Assembly: GCA_965249815.1 (NCBI GenBank)
Contig: CBDFMV010000003.1
Location: 3,472,001 to 3,536,000, forward strand
DNA from: JAJAZB01 sp965249815
GTDB taxonomy: Bacteria > Bacteroidota > Bacteroidia > Cytophagales > Spirosomataceae
Direction of reading: 5' to 3'
Length of the DNA stretch: 64,000 bases
In this document: piece by piece, positions 18,975 through 27,597 of the stretch
Position numbering within the stretch: the stretch's first letter is position 1
Layout: every line of letters starts with the position of its first letter
Translations under genes and position numbers: made by a program
Notes under the pieces: model-generated
What the model saw: only the letters and a program-made list of their open reading frames with translations
What the model was told of the DNA's origin: nothing
The model's database searches: none

Positions 18975-19688
18975 ATGATGCTACGAATACTCGTGTGGCT
19001 CGTTCTGTTGCCCCGGCCCGGCGCTGGTCAGGGGGCACCCACGGCGGCCGACCTGCTCCTGCGCATGCAGAAAACCTACGCCGACGCCCGCACCTACCGC
19101 GACCGGGGCAAGGTGACGGTCGACTACATCACGGATAAAAAAGTGGCCCTGCCCCGGCTCAAGGCGTTTTCAACCGCGTTCGTCCGGGGAAACGGCCTCC
19201 GGTTTGCGTTCGCCGAACCAACGCCCGACGGCGCGGTGCTGTGCGGGGTGGTCTGGAACCAGGGGACACGGACGCTGGCCTGGCAGGGGTTTCGCAACGC
19301 CGTCGATTCGAGTCATACGTTGCCTCAGGCCCTCAGTTTGGTGGGCGTGGCGTCGGGGTTGGCTCCCCGCCGTACTGTCGGCCTGTTGCTGGGCGACCCA
19401 AAAATCAGCCTGAATTGGGTCAAAGCCCTGCGCAATGTGCAGGTGTTGGGACAGGAAACAGTCGGCAACCGCGCTACCTACCACCTGTCGGCGGTGACGG
19501 GGGAGAGTATTTTTGAAAGTCAGATTCACCTCTGGCTCGACGCGGCGAGCGGCCTGCTGATCCGCCTCACCGAACGCAGCAAAATCGCCGAGTATGAGGC
19601 CCTGACGACGATTGAGCTTGAACCTGCCATCGACGTCGAACTCACGCCCGACCTGTTGCGGTTCGACTACCAGCATTGTTTGAAATGA
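18975..19688 (+). CDS. Secreted LolA-like/DUF2092-like protein within the his cluster
   Basis: A 237-residue protein with an N-terminal signal peptide (about 18 residues) and then the pattern LLLRMQKTYADARTYRDRGKV seen at the start of LolA/LolB-fold and DUF2092 proteins. The region after residue 150 predicts repeated beta strands (IHLWLDAASGLLIRLTERS). It is probably periplasmic and may bind a lipid or lipoprotein, but family assignment is tentative. It begins 5 bases after hisD and has no obvious link to histidine synthesis. A long heptamer array separates it from hisC. Confidence 0.7.
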   Translation: MMLRILVWLVLLPRPGAGQGAPTAADLLLRMQKTYADARTYRDRGKVTVDYITDKKVALPRLKAFSTAFVRGNGLRFAFAEPTPDGAVLCGVVWNQGTRTLAWQGFRNAVDSSHTLPQALSLVGVASGLAPRRTVGLLLGDPKISLNWVKALRNVQVLGQETVGNRATYHLSAVTGESIFESQIHLWLDAASGLLIRLTERSKIAEYEALTTIELEPAIDVELTPDLLRFDYQHCLK

Positions 19689-19788
19689 GGTTTGGGGTTT
19701 ATGGTTCAGCTTTTAGTGTTCGGAGTTGAGAGTTGAAAGACAACGATGAACCCTAAACCTTAAACTCTGAACCCCAAACCAAGCACCA
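19688..19788. repeat. Heptanucleotide array with terminal inverted repeat before hisC
   Basis: Almost the whole gap reads in steps of seven. From 19689 the units are GGTTTGG, GGTTTAT, GGTTCAG, CTTTTAG, TGTTCGG, AGTTGAG, AGTTGAA; from 19748 they are GAACCCT, AAACCTT, AAACTCT, GAACCCC, AAACCAA. The outer 11 bases (19689-19699 and 19770-19780) are inverted repeats. A related array lies at 54958. Confidence 0.75.
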
Positions 19789-19801
19789 GAAACTGAACAC
19801 C

Positions 19802-20872
19802 GTGAATTTTCAACTTTCTTCCCTCCTACGTCCGCACCTGCTCAACTTGACGCCCTATTCCTCGGCTCGTGACGAGTACACCGGCAAAGAGGGCGTTTTT
19901 CTCGACGCCAACGAAAATCCACTCGGCTCCACCACCAGCGTAGCCGTCAACCGCTACCCCGATCCGCACCAGGGAGCGATTAAAGAAAAACTTGCCCCGA
20001 TCAAGGGCGTCCGGCCCGGTCAGATTTTTCTCGGCAACGGCTCCGACGAAGCGATTGATTTGCTCACGAGGGCGTTTGTCGAGCCGGGCACTGCCGAGCA
20101 CGTACTGCTCACCCCACCGACCTACGGCATGTACGAAGTGAGCGCCCACGTCAATAACGTTGGGGTGAAAAAAGTACCGCTCACGCCTGATTTTCAATTG
20201 AATACTGAGGCGTTGCTCGCCGCCGTGGATGCGTCCACGAAGCTCATTTGGCTCTGTTCGCCCAACAACCCGACCGGCAACGTGCTCGACCGGGCGGCCC
20301 TGCTGCACGTGGCCGAAACGGTCAGGTGCCTCGTGGTGGTGGACGAAGCCTACATCGATTTCGCCCCCGAAACCACGCTGCTGCCGGAACTTGACGCCCA
20401 CCCGAACCTGGTGGTGATTCAAACGTTCTCGAAAGCCTGGGGCCTGGCGGGCCTGCGGGTGGGCATGGCCTTCGGGAGCGAGGAATTGATTGGGATTTTG
20501 AACAGAATCAAACCGCCGTACAACCTCAACCTCCTCACGCAGCAGTACGTGCTGGTGGCGTTGGAAAACGGTTCGCAAAAAGATGCGATGGTGCGGCAAC
20601 TTTTGGAAAACCGCGAATTGCTTCGCGCCGGATTGGCCGCGCTGCCCATCGTGGAGCACATTTTCCCGTCGGATTCCAACCAGTTGCTGGTGCGTTTTCA
20701 CGATTCAGCGGCGGTGTTTGCCTACCTGCTGGGCGAGAAAGTCATCGTCCGCGATCGCTCGAAGGTGATTCTTTGCGAAAACTGCCTGCGCATCAGCATC
20801 GGCACCGCCGAGGAGGACGCCCGGCTGCTGGGGTTGCTGGCCCAGTTTCCGGCGACTGTCTCCGTTCGCTAA
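19802..20872 (+). CDS. hisC: Histidinol-phosphate aminotransferase
   Basis: A PLP enzyme of the fold-type I class I/II group that converts imidazole-acetol phosphate to histidinol phosphate. In the 356 residues are FLDANENPLGS, GQIFLGNGSDEAIDLL, LIWLCSPNNPTGN, VVDEAYIDFA and the PLP-lysine motif TFSKAWGLAGLRVGMAFG. The start is a GTG; no ATG is available before the conserved N-terminal block. hisB, which often follows hisC in Bacteroidota, is absent; the next gene is an unrelated outer-membrane protein. Confidence 0.95.
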   Translation: MNFQLSSLLRPHLLNLTPYSSARDEYTGKEGVFLDANENPLGSTTSVAVNRYPDPHQGAIKEKLAPIKGVRPGQIFLGNGSDEAIDLLTRAFVEPGTAEHVLLTPPTYGMYEVSAHVNNVGVKKVPLTPDFQLNTEALLAAVDASTKLIWLCSPNNPTGNVLDRAALLHVAETVRCLVVVDEAYIDFAPETTLLPELDAHPNLVVIQTFSKAWGLAGLRVGMAFGSEELIGILNRIKPPYNLNLLTQQYVLVALENGSQKDAMVRQLLENRELLRAGLAALPIVEHIFPSDSNQLLVRFHDSAAVFAYLLGEKVIVRDRSKVILCENCLRISIGTAEEDARLLGLLAQFPATVSVR

Positions 20873-20960
20873 AGCTGACGGGCTTCTATAAAATAGCTTT
20901 CCTCCAAAGGACGGTTTTTCGCCGGAATCCGTTTTATCGGTGTCTCAATCACCTCGTTTC

Positions 20961-21485
20961 ATGAAAAACTGCCTCGTCCGTCTCGGAATCTTTTCACTTT
21001 TCACTCTTCACTTTTCACTGGTAAACGCCCAGGATGCGCCCAAAAGCTGGGCCATCGGGTTCCGGATTGGCGAACCGCTGGGCGTCAATTTGCGGAAATA
21101 TTTCGGCGAAAACCACGCCATCGACGTCAACGCCGGGGCCTACGGCGGGCTGTGGGGCGTCAACCGCAAGTACGGCGATGGGCGCTACAAAAACGCTGGG
21201 CTGCTCGTCAACGCCAACTACCTCTGGCTGACCGGTACCGGGCGCTTTCGCCCCTACTACGGCTTCGGCGGGCAGATTACCTCGCGCCGCAGCTACCCCG
21301 ACCGCCTCAACGGCGGCTACGAAAAACGCCTCGGCGTGGGCGGCAGCGGCGTGGCGGGCGTGGAGTATTTTCTGGCCAGTTCGCCCGCCTCACTCTTTGC
21401 CGACGTCGGCCTGTATGCTGAACTACTGCCCAACCCGTTTTTCTTTCACGTGCAGGGTGGCGTGGGCGCACGGTTTAATTTTTAG
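20961..21485 (+). CDS. Small outer-membrane beta-barrel-like protein
   Basis: From the ATG at 20961 the protein has 174 residues: a signal peptide ending VNAQ, then a Gly/Tyr/aromatic-rich alternating pattern (IGFRIGEPLGVNLRKYF, RPYYGFGGQITSRRSYPDR) and a C-terminal VGARFNF. The final Phe and alternating strands fit an eight-stranded outer-membrane barrel. Function is unknown. The signal-peptide core is encoded by four heptamers (20991-21018). TAGCTTTC (20894-20901) is a one-mismatch match to the -7 element. Confidence 0.7.
   Translation: MKNCLVRLGIFSLFTLHFSLVNAQDAPKSWAIGFRIGEPLGVNLRKYFGENHAIDVNAGAYGGLWGVNRKYGDGRYKNAGLLVNANYLWLTGTGRFRPYYGFGGQITSRRSYPDRLNGGYEKRLGVGGSGVAGVEYFLASSPASLFADVGLYAELLPNPFFFHVQGGVGARFNF
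20991..21018. repeat. Heptanucleotide array inside signal-peptide codons
   Basis: Four consecutive 7-base units: TTTTCAC, TTTTCAC, TCTTCAC, TTTTCAC. Because 7 is not a multiple of 3, the array is read as FSLFTLHFSL rather than as a repeated peptide. It is the cleanest coding array in the window. Confidence 0.8.
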
Positions 21486-21574
21486 GATGGTCGCCCGAAG
21501 GGTTTTTCTCATTTGTGTACATCGGTGAGAAACGGTCTGTACCTTTAAAAATCCCAAATACGCCGCAATCCCCC

Positions 21575-24500
21575 GTGTCCAGCTTCACCATTTACTCCTC
21601 TTCTGCCGGGTCGGGCAAAACCTACACGCTGGCCAAAGAATACCTCAAGCTGGCCCTGATGGACGACCCCGAAACGGGGCAGTTCCGGCCTAATTACTAC
21701 CGCCACATCCTGGCCGTGACGTTCACCAACGACGCCGCCCACGAGATGAAGCAGCGCATCCTGACCTACCTGCGCGGGTTTGCGTTTTTTGACGAATTGC
21801 CCGAAAACGAAAAGCAGAAAATCGTCGGCTTACGCCAGCAGGTGCTCGACGAACTCAGCGCCGCACGCCCCGAACCGCTCGACGCCGCCGAACTCACCCG
21901 CCGCGCCGGGTTGGTCTTCAACCGGATGCTGCACCGCTACACCGACGTTTCGGTGAGCACCATCGACAGCTTCACCCAGCGCGTGGTGACGACGTTTGCC
22001 GAAGAACTCGACCTGCCCGCCAATTTTGAAACCAGCCTCGAACAGGACCTGCTCCTTGAGGCCGCCGTTGAAAACCTGCTTGCCCACGCCGGGCACGAGG
22101 AATTTGGCGAACTGACCGCGCTGCTCGAAGAGTTTGCCGAACAAAAAGCCGAGAGCGGTGCCAGCTTCAACCAGGTGGCACCCGAACTGGCGCGGGTGGG
22201 CAAATTTCTCCTTGAAGAACACAACAGCGAGCGCATCGAGCGGTTCATGGCGCTGAGTCCGGGGGAACTGAGCCTCGTTTTTCGCCGCCTGAAAATCCAC
22301 AACGAAGCGCTCGAAGAACGCCTGAAAACCGCCGCCCGCCACGCCGTGGTCTTGCTCGACGCCCACCAACTCGAAGCGGCTGATTTTGTGGGCGGCAGCC
22401 GGGGCGTCGTGCCGTTTTTCCTGAAATGGACCGACGAGGTGGACGTGGAAAAAGGCCTGAACAGCGCCGCCACCAACGCCCTGGAGAACGACGCCTGGGG
22501 CAACAAAAAAGCCCCCGCGCCGACCCGCGCCAAAATCGAAGCCATTCAGGGCGAGTTGCGCGCCTGCCTCGTGGAAATGCATGACCTGCTCGATCAGCAC
22601 CAGGGCCGCTACGTGCTGTTCCGCGAACTGGGCAAACTGCTTCAGCAAATGGCGCTGCTCGGCTATCTGCGTACCGAACTCGTTGATTTGCAGAACCAAA
22701 GCCGCCAGTTGCACATTTCAAACTACGGCAAGGCGGTGCAGAAAGTGGTCACGAGCGAGCCGATGCCCTTCGTGTACGAGCGCCTCGGCGAACGCTACCA
22801 CCACGTGCTCCTCGACGAATTTCAGGACACGTCCGGTTCGCAGTGGACCAATTTCCTGCCGCTGGTGAGCAACGCCCTCGGCGCGGGGCACTTCAGCCTC
22901 GCCGTCGGCGACGGCAAACAGGCCATTTATGGCTGGCGCGGCGGCGAAATGACGCAGATTGTGCACCTCCACAACGCCGACGTTGACGCACTGCTGCCAC
23001 CGGTTGACGCGCCCGAGTACGATCTGCTCGCCGAGCACTACCTGCCACTGCGCCACGGCGGCATCCGGGCCGAGTCCCTGCAACGCAACTTCCGGAGTAC
23101 CCGCGAGGTCATCGCCTTCAACAACGATTTTTTCGGCACCGTGCTCCGGCTCTATGGCGCGGAATTCCCGTTGCTCAAACTCGCCTACGCCACCTACGAG
23201 CAGCAGGCCCCGGCTTCGGCCCGGAGCGGCGGGCACGTGCAAATCGATTTTCTGAAACAAGAAAAAGGCGCGCCCGACCCCATGCCCGAACGGGTGCTGG
23301 CGCTGGTGCAGGAGGCCGAAGCGGCCGGGTACGCCTGGCGCGACATCGCCGTACTGTGCCGCGTAAACCGCCACAGCAAAACCATCGCCGATTTCCTGAA
23401 AAACCAGGGCTACGCCATCATCTCGGCAGATTCGCTGCTGCTCCGATTTTCCGAATCGGTGCAGTTTGTGCTGGCCGTGCTGCGGGTGTTGCACGCGCCG
23501 GAGCAGCGGCTGGCCCGGTTCGAGGCCTTGCAGCAATTTTACCGCGTTGTGCTCCGGCAGGCCGCCGACGAAACCACCGACGCGGCCATCCGCGACGCCG
23601 TGGCCGGGGCCTCGACGGCGGGCCTGCTCGGGCTGCTCGAAAGCCGGGGCTACCGCCTCGACCCGTTCCGGCTGCAACAGGCGGGTTTGTACGAACTGAC
23701 CGAGAAAATCATCGTGTTGTTCCGGCTGTTCGAGCGGGTGGAAGAAGCGCCGTACCTGTTTCGGTTGCTCGACGTGGTGCTCGATTTCAGCCTCAGGCAA
23801 AGCACCCACCTGAGCGACTTTCTGCGGTTTTGGGAAGAAAAACAGGACAACCTCGCCATCCAGACACCCACCGGGGCCAACGCCATCACGGTCACGTCGG
23901 TGCATAAATCGAAGGGCCTGGAGTACCCCGTCGTGCTGGTGCCCTACGCCGATTGGGAAAAAACCATCCGCGACAAATCCACGATTTGGTTTGATTTTTC
24001 GGGCCTAACTTACGACGAACTGGCCGTCGGCGAAGACGAATTCGGTCGCCCGCGCCGCCTGCGACTCGCGCCCGTCGGCAAGGTAAAAGCCCTGCACCTG
24101 ACCGACCTCTCGGCGCAGTTGAAAGTGCAGGAGGAAAAAGCCTTCATCGAAAGCCTCAACATGCTTTACGTGGCCAACACCCGCGCCGTCGATAGGCTGT
24201 ACCTGGTGGCGTACGAAGAAGATTTCACGAAAGACGGCCCGCAGAAAACCGTCGCGTACCTGCTCCACCAGTTTCTGGCCGAGCGCGGCCTGCCGCCCGA
24301 ATCGTTGCCCGACCGCGAAACCTACTGCCTCACCTGCGGCCAGCCAAAGGCGCAATCTGACCTCCGGCCTCCGACGTCCGACGTGTTCGAAATCCAGACC
24401 GTCATCAGCCACGACCCGGTCAACCGCGTGCGGCTGCGGCGATTGGCCGATAAACTTTTCGACCTCGAAGGGTTCGAGGAAAGCCGCGAGTGGAGCAAAA

Positions 24501-24907
24501 AACTCCAGGCCGCCCTGGCGAAAATGAAAACCGCCGCTGACCTGCCCGCTGCCGTGGATGCGCTCCTGCGCGAGGGCTGGCTCACGCCCGGCGAAAGCCG
24601 CACCCTGCGCGGCAACCTGGAAACCCTGCTCCGGCACCCCACCCTACAACCACTCTTCGCCGAGGGTGCGCGGATAGACATCGAGCGGGAAATCCTGCTG
24701 CCGGACGGCGAAGCCCTCCGGCCCGACCGCGTGGTGCGCCTGCCCGACGGCCGGACGGTGATTGTCGCGTACAAAACCCGCGCAAAACGCGACGCCGATG
24801 CGAAAACGGTGCGCCGCTACGCCGAGTTGTACCGCCAGATGGGCCACGACCACGTGGAAGCCCTGCTCGTGTACCTGACGACGGGGGAGGTGGAAGTGGT
24901 TAGTTGA
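21575..24907 (+). CDS. AddA/RecB-like UvrD superfamily helicase with degenerate PD-(D/E)XK nuclease domain
   Basis: About 1110 residues. All SF1 helicase motifs are visible: Walker A SSSAGSGKTYTLAKEYL at the N-terminus, LLDEFQDTSGSQW, VGDGKQAIYGWRGGE, LQRNFRSTREVI, VTSVHKSKGLEYPVV and LNMLYVANTRAVDRLYL. The C-terminus resembles the AddA/RecB nuclease domain (RPDRVVRLPDG), but the motif normally ending V-D-Y-K reads VIVAYKT, so a catalytic Asp is Ala. Intact homologues act in double-strand-break end processing. The GTG at 21575 fits the family's short N-terminus and a TACCTTTA element (21540-21547); a GTG at 21515 is the alternative. No AddB-type partner is adjacent. Residues about 927-937 come from a heptamer array. 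Confidence 0.9.
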   Translation: MSSFTIYSSSAGSGKTYTLAKEYLKLALMDDPETGQFRPNYYRHILAVTFTNDAAHEMKQRILTYLRGFAFFDELPENEKQKIVGLRQQVLDELSAARPEPLDAAELTRRAGLVFNRMLHRYTDVSVSTIDSFTQRVVTTFAEELDLPANFETSLEQDLLLEAAVENLLAHAGHEEFGELTALLEEFAEQKAESGASFNQVAPELARVGKFLLEEHNSERIERFMALSPGELSLVFRRLKIHNEALEERLKTAARHAVVLLDAHQLEAADFVGGSRGVVPFFLKWTDEVDVEKGLNSAATNALENDAWGNKKAPAPTRAKIEAIQGELRACLVEMHDLLDQHQGRYVLFRELGKLLQQMALLGYLRTELVDLQNQSRQLHISNYGKAVQKVVTSEPMPFVYERLGERYHHVLLDEFQDTSGSQWTNFLPLVSNALGAGHFSLAVGDGKQAIYGWRGGEMTQIVHLHNADVDALLPPVDAPEYDLLAEHYLPLRHGGIRAESLQRNFRSTREVIAFNNDFFGTVLRLYGAEFPLLKLAYATYEQQAPASARSGGHVQIDFLKQEKGAPDPMPERVLALVQEAEAAGYAWRDIAVLCRVNRHSKTIADFLKNQGYAIISADSLLLRFSESVQFVLAVLRVLHAPEQRLARFEALQQFYRVVLRQAADETTDAAIRDAVAGASTAGLLGLLESRGYRLDPFRLQQAGLYELTEKIIVLFRLFERVEEAPYLFRLLDVVLDFSLRQSTHLSDFLRFWEEKQDNLAIQTPTGANAITVTSVHKSKGLEYPVVLVPYADWEKTIRDKSTIWFDFSGLTYDELAVGEDEFGRPRRLRLAPVGKVKALHLTDLSAQLKVQEEKAFIESLNMLYVANTRAVDRLYLVAYEEDFTKDGPQKTVAYLLHQFLAERGLPPESLPDRETYCLTCGQPKAQSDLRPPTSDVFEIQTVISHDPVNRVRLRRLADKLFDLEGFEESREWSKKLQAALAKMKTAADLPAAVDALLREGWLTPGESRTLRGNLETLLRHPTLQPLFAEGARIDIEREILLPDGEALRPDRVVRLPDGRTVIVAYKTRAKRDADAKTVRRYAELYRQMGHDHVEALLVYLTTGEVEVVS
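24356..24383. repeat. Heptanucleotide array inside the helicase gene
   Basis: Units from 24356: TCTGACC, TCCGGCC, TCCGACG, TCCGACG. They encode SDLRPPTSD, a low-complexity peptide lying between the helicase part and the C-terminal nuclease-like part, which suggests that the array expanded or inserted in a tolerant linker. Confidence 0.7.
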
Positions 24908-25030
24908 AAACCGAACCAAAAATTTAGCTCTTGAGTCGCGTTAAAAATGAAGCATTGAAAACTTTGGCCCGATCGTTGTGGGTGGCGTTTTCTCGCGTCA
25001 TTCATCAACTCACCAACCAGCGGTTTCGGC

Positions 25031-25651
25031 ATGATTTCGGCCTATTTTTCCAAAAACACCCGGCATTTTTTATTCGCATTCGGGCTTTCCCTGGGCCTGA
25101 GTTCGTGCGCGGTTTTCACCAAACCCACCACACCCGTCAAACCGGCGGTCGCGCACCGCGCCGCGCCGAACCGGCCCGCTCCGGCCAACGCCCCCCGCCG
25201 CAATCCCGATTTTTCGCCGCGCTACCACTCGGCCCCGCCGGGGAGTTCGGTCAGCAACCTCATTGCCACGGCGCGGTCGTACCTCGATTCGCCCTACACC
25301 ACGGGCGGCAACACGAGCGGCGGCCTCGACTGTTCGGGGTTTTTGTGCGCCTGTTTCCGGCAGGTGGGCGTGAGTTTGCCCCGCGTGTCGCGCCAGCAGG
25401 CCGAAACCGGCGACGCCATTTCAGTCCGGAACCTGCAACCCGGTGACCTCGTCTTTTTTGCCACGGCGGGCAAAGGCGGCGCATTTTCACCGGAAAAAAT
25501 CAACCACGTCGGCCTCATCACCGAAGTGCGCGGGCCGGACGACGTCTGGTTCATCCATTCGTCCTCCAGCCGGGGCGTCCGCGAAGACAACCTCTTCACG
25601 GCCTACTGGCAGGCTGCCTTCGCCCGCGCGCGTCGGGTGGAAATTCAGTAA
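25031..25651 (+). CDS. NlpC/P60 (C40) peptidoglycan endopeptidase lipoprotein
   Basis: A 206-residue lipoprotein (lipobox LSSCA) with a Pro/Ala-rich linker and a C40 domain from about residue 75. The catalytic Cys is in GGLDCSGFLCACF, the His in EKINHVGLITEV, and a third polar residue is probably the His in IHSSSSRGV. It should cut peptide stems in peptidoglycan while anchored in the envelope. It stands alone, 123 bases after the helicase gene, with no clear promoter seen. Confidence 0.92.
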   Translation: MISAYFSKNTRHFLFAFGLSLGLSSCAVFTKPTTPVKPAVAHRAAPNRPAPANAPRRNPDFSPRYHSAPPGSSVSNLIATARSYLDSPYTTGGNTSGGLDCSGFLCACFRQVGVSLPRVSRQQAETGDAISVRNLQPGDLVFFATAGKGGAFSPEKINHVGLITEVRGPDDVWFIHSSSSRGVREDNLFTAYWQAAFARARRVEIQ

Positions 25652-25668
25652 AATTCCTCCGGGTGCGC

Positions 25669-25796
25669 TAAATTCCCCCTTTGAAGGGGGGTGCGTGGGG
25701 TTTGAGCGGAGGAGGGGGATGTTTGGCGTTGACGGGGGCGCACATCCCCCTCCCACCGCACCCACCAGCCGCGCCCCCCTTCAAAGGGGGAATTTA
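25669..25796. repeat. Nested palindrome between convergent genes
   Basis: Outer arms of 23 bp are perfect (25669-25691 with 25774-25796), beginning TAAATTCCCCCTTTGAAGGG. Inner arms are GAGGGGGATG (25712-25721) and CATCCCCCTC (25743-25752). A/T-flanked elements of this sort occur repeatedly in Bacteroidota genomes. It fills the gap between the NlpC gene and the convergent glycosyltransferase and may end transcription both ways. Confidence 0.85.
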
Positions 25797-25798
25797 AT

Positions 25799-27448
25799 TC
25801 ACCGCACCTCCGCCACGACGTACGGCGTGAGCACCGAGGCGCGGGTGTTTTTATTCAAAAATTCGCCGCTTGGCTGGCTGACGTGGAAGTAGGAAAAAGT
25901 CCCCAATTTTCTGAGTCTGAACCCTTTATGAACCAGCGTATCCGCGTCGGCGGCGGTGAGGAACACCCACGCCGGGCGCTGGCGGGTTTGCTGCCGGAGC
26001 GTCGAATCGGTGTGGTACGTCAGGGGTTGGTTCAGGTAAAAATCGAAGGAATACGACGGGTCGCCGTAGGTCCCGACCGGTGCCGCCGCCGTGTTTTCGC
26101 GGTTGATGAACCGGGCCGCTTCCATGCCTGCCTGGTAGGTGAGGAGTTCGGGAAAAATCGCCAGATTCAGAAAGCCGAACAGTGCCACCGCCGCACCCGT
26201 GGTGCGGCCCAGCAGCCCGGCGAGGTCGTTTTTGCGAAAAAAGAACCGCGTCAGAACCACGCTTCCCACCAGCCAGCCGAGGGCCAGCCCCATCCGTTCG
26301 GGTCGGAAAAACCAGGCAATCACCACCGCCACCGCCACGAGCAGAAAGCCGACCACACCCTGCGCCCACAGCCAACCGCGCAACCGGAGCCGACTGGCGA
26401 GAAACTGCGCCGCGAGCACCGCGTAAAACGGAAACACGATGTTGAGGTAGTGCGGCAACTGGAAGCTCGACGCCGAAAACAGCACGAACGTCGCCAGGCC
26501 TGAGCCGAGCGAGACGTACTCCGGCAACGGATTTTGCCGCTTCACCAACCCCCAGACGGCCTTGCCCACCGCCGCGTAGAGCAGCAGCGACCAGGGCAAA
26601 AACGCCCACAGCAGCGTGTGGACGAAGAAGAACGGGTCGCCCGCGCCTTTGATCGGACCCGTGTTGAAAAACCGCCCGAACTGGCTGTCCCAGAAAAAAA
26701 ACCGTACGCCCGACACGCCCGTTTGCCCGAAAACGACTTTCTCCGGGTGCGTGTCGAACTGGAGGTAGAGCGTCAGCAATTCGGGCAGCGTGAACACCCC
26801 GACGAGCAACACGGCCACCAGCCAGCGCCATTGCAGAAATTCGCGCCAGCGGCCCGTCAGCCCCGCGTGCAACATCAGCCCCGCGCCGACGGGCATCAGC
26901 ACGAACGGGCCTTTGGTCATCAGCGCGCAACCGGTCAGCGCGGCCCCGGCGAGGAGATGTCCCGATTTTCCACCCAGAAACGCCCGAAAAAAATGGTACG
27001 CCGCCCCGACGACGAGGCCGGTCAGGTACGGCTCGGCGCGCACGTCGTTGTTGGACAGCACGAGGTGGTAGGGCGTCAGCACGATGATCGTGGCCACCTG
27101 CGCGACGAGTTTCGGGTACGCCAGCCGGGCGAACCGGTACGTGTACGCCACACCAACCAGCCAGAACAAAAACGCCGGAAACTTGTACGCAAACGAGTTG
27201 ATGCCAAAAATCAAATAACTCGCCGCCGTGACCCAGAACGGAAAATGCGGCTTGTCGAGCCAGTCGCGGCCCTGCACAGTGAGGTTGACGAAGTCGCCGG
27301 TTTGGGCCATCGTTTTGGCGATACTGGCGTAGAGCGCCCCGTCGGGTTCCATGATGGGCGGCACCAGCCCCGTGGCGTTGAGCAGGATGCCGGTGGCGAG
27401 CAGGGCGTAAAACAGGCGGTCGGGGAGGGGGGGCGCGGGGGACTTCAT
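25799..27448 (-). CDS. Family 39 (ArnT/PMT-like) membrane glycosyltransferase
   Basis: A 549-residue multi-pass membrane protein. Conserved GT39/GT83 features are PDGALYASIAKTMAQTGDF after the first membrane segment (Asp near the metal/substrate site) and DWLDKPHFPFWVTAASYLIF. Roughly 11-12 hydrophobic segments follow, then a C-terminal soluble domain. It should transfer a sugar from a polyprenyl-phosphate donor to lipid A, protein or another periplasmic acceptor. Acceptor and sugar cannot be told. The gene stands alone on this strand. Confidence 0.88.
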   Translation of the reverse strand: MKSPAPPLPDRLFYALLATGILLNATGLVPPIMEPDGALYASIAKTMAQTGDFVNLTVQGRDWLDKPHFPFWVTAASYLIFGINSFAYKFPAFLFWLVGVAYTYRFARLAYPKLVAQVATIIVLTPYHLVLSNNDVRAEPYLTGLVVGAAYHFFRAFLGGKSGHLLAGAALTGCALMTKGPFVLMPVGAGLMLHAGLTGRWREFLQWRWLVAVLLVGVFTLPELLTLYLQFDTHPEKVVFGQTGVSGVRFFFWDSQFGRFFNTGPIKGAGDPFFFVHTLLWAFLPWSLLLYAAVGKAVWGLVKRQNPLPEYVSLGSGLATFVLFSASSFQLPHYLNIVFPFYAVLAAQFLASRLRLRGWLWAQGVVGFLLVAVAVVIAWFFRPERMGLALGWLVGSVVLTRFFFRKNDLAGLLGRTTGAAVALFGFLNLAIFPELLTYQAGMEAARFINRENTAAAPVGTYGDPSYSFDFYLNQPLTYHTDSTLRQQTRQRPAWVFLTAADADTLVHKGFRLRKLGTFSYFHVSQPSGEFLNKNTRASVLTPYVVAEVR

Positions 27449-27520
27449 GCCGCGAAGATAGGGAGGGGTGTTTTACCGGGACGGCAGGGGGGTATTTTTC
27501 CCGTATTTGCGGTTGGGGCC

Positions 27521-27550
27521 TTGCAGCTCATTAAATGCTCCGTAGTTTTC
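27521..27550 (+). promoter_or_regulatory. Likely promoter of the unknown gene at 27598
   Basis: TTG (27521-27523), 19 bases, then TAGTTTTC (27543-27550): correct spacing for the Bacteroidota promoter, with one mismatch in TAnnTTTG. Confidence 0.5.
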
Positions 27551-27597
27551 GACCGTTCAGTAACTCCCCTCTCGTTCACCACTAAACATTTTTTGTC

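Noticed and set aside
19740..19790. CCCTAAA-like units resembling plant telomere repeats
   Set aside because: Units vary from copy to copy and fit the local heptamer array; nothing else suggests a chromosome end.
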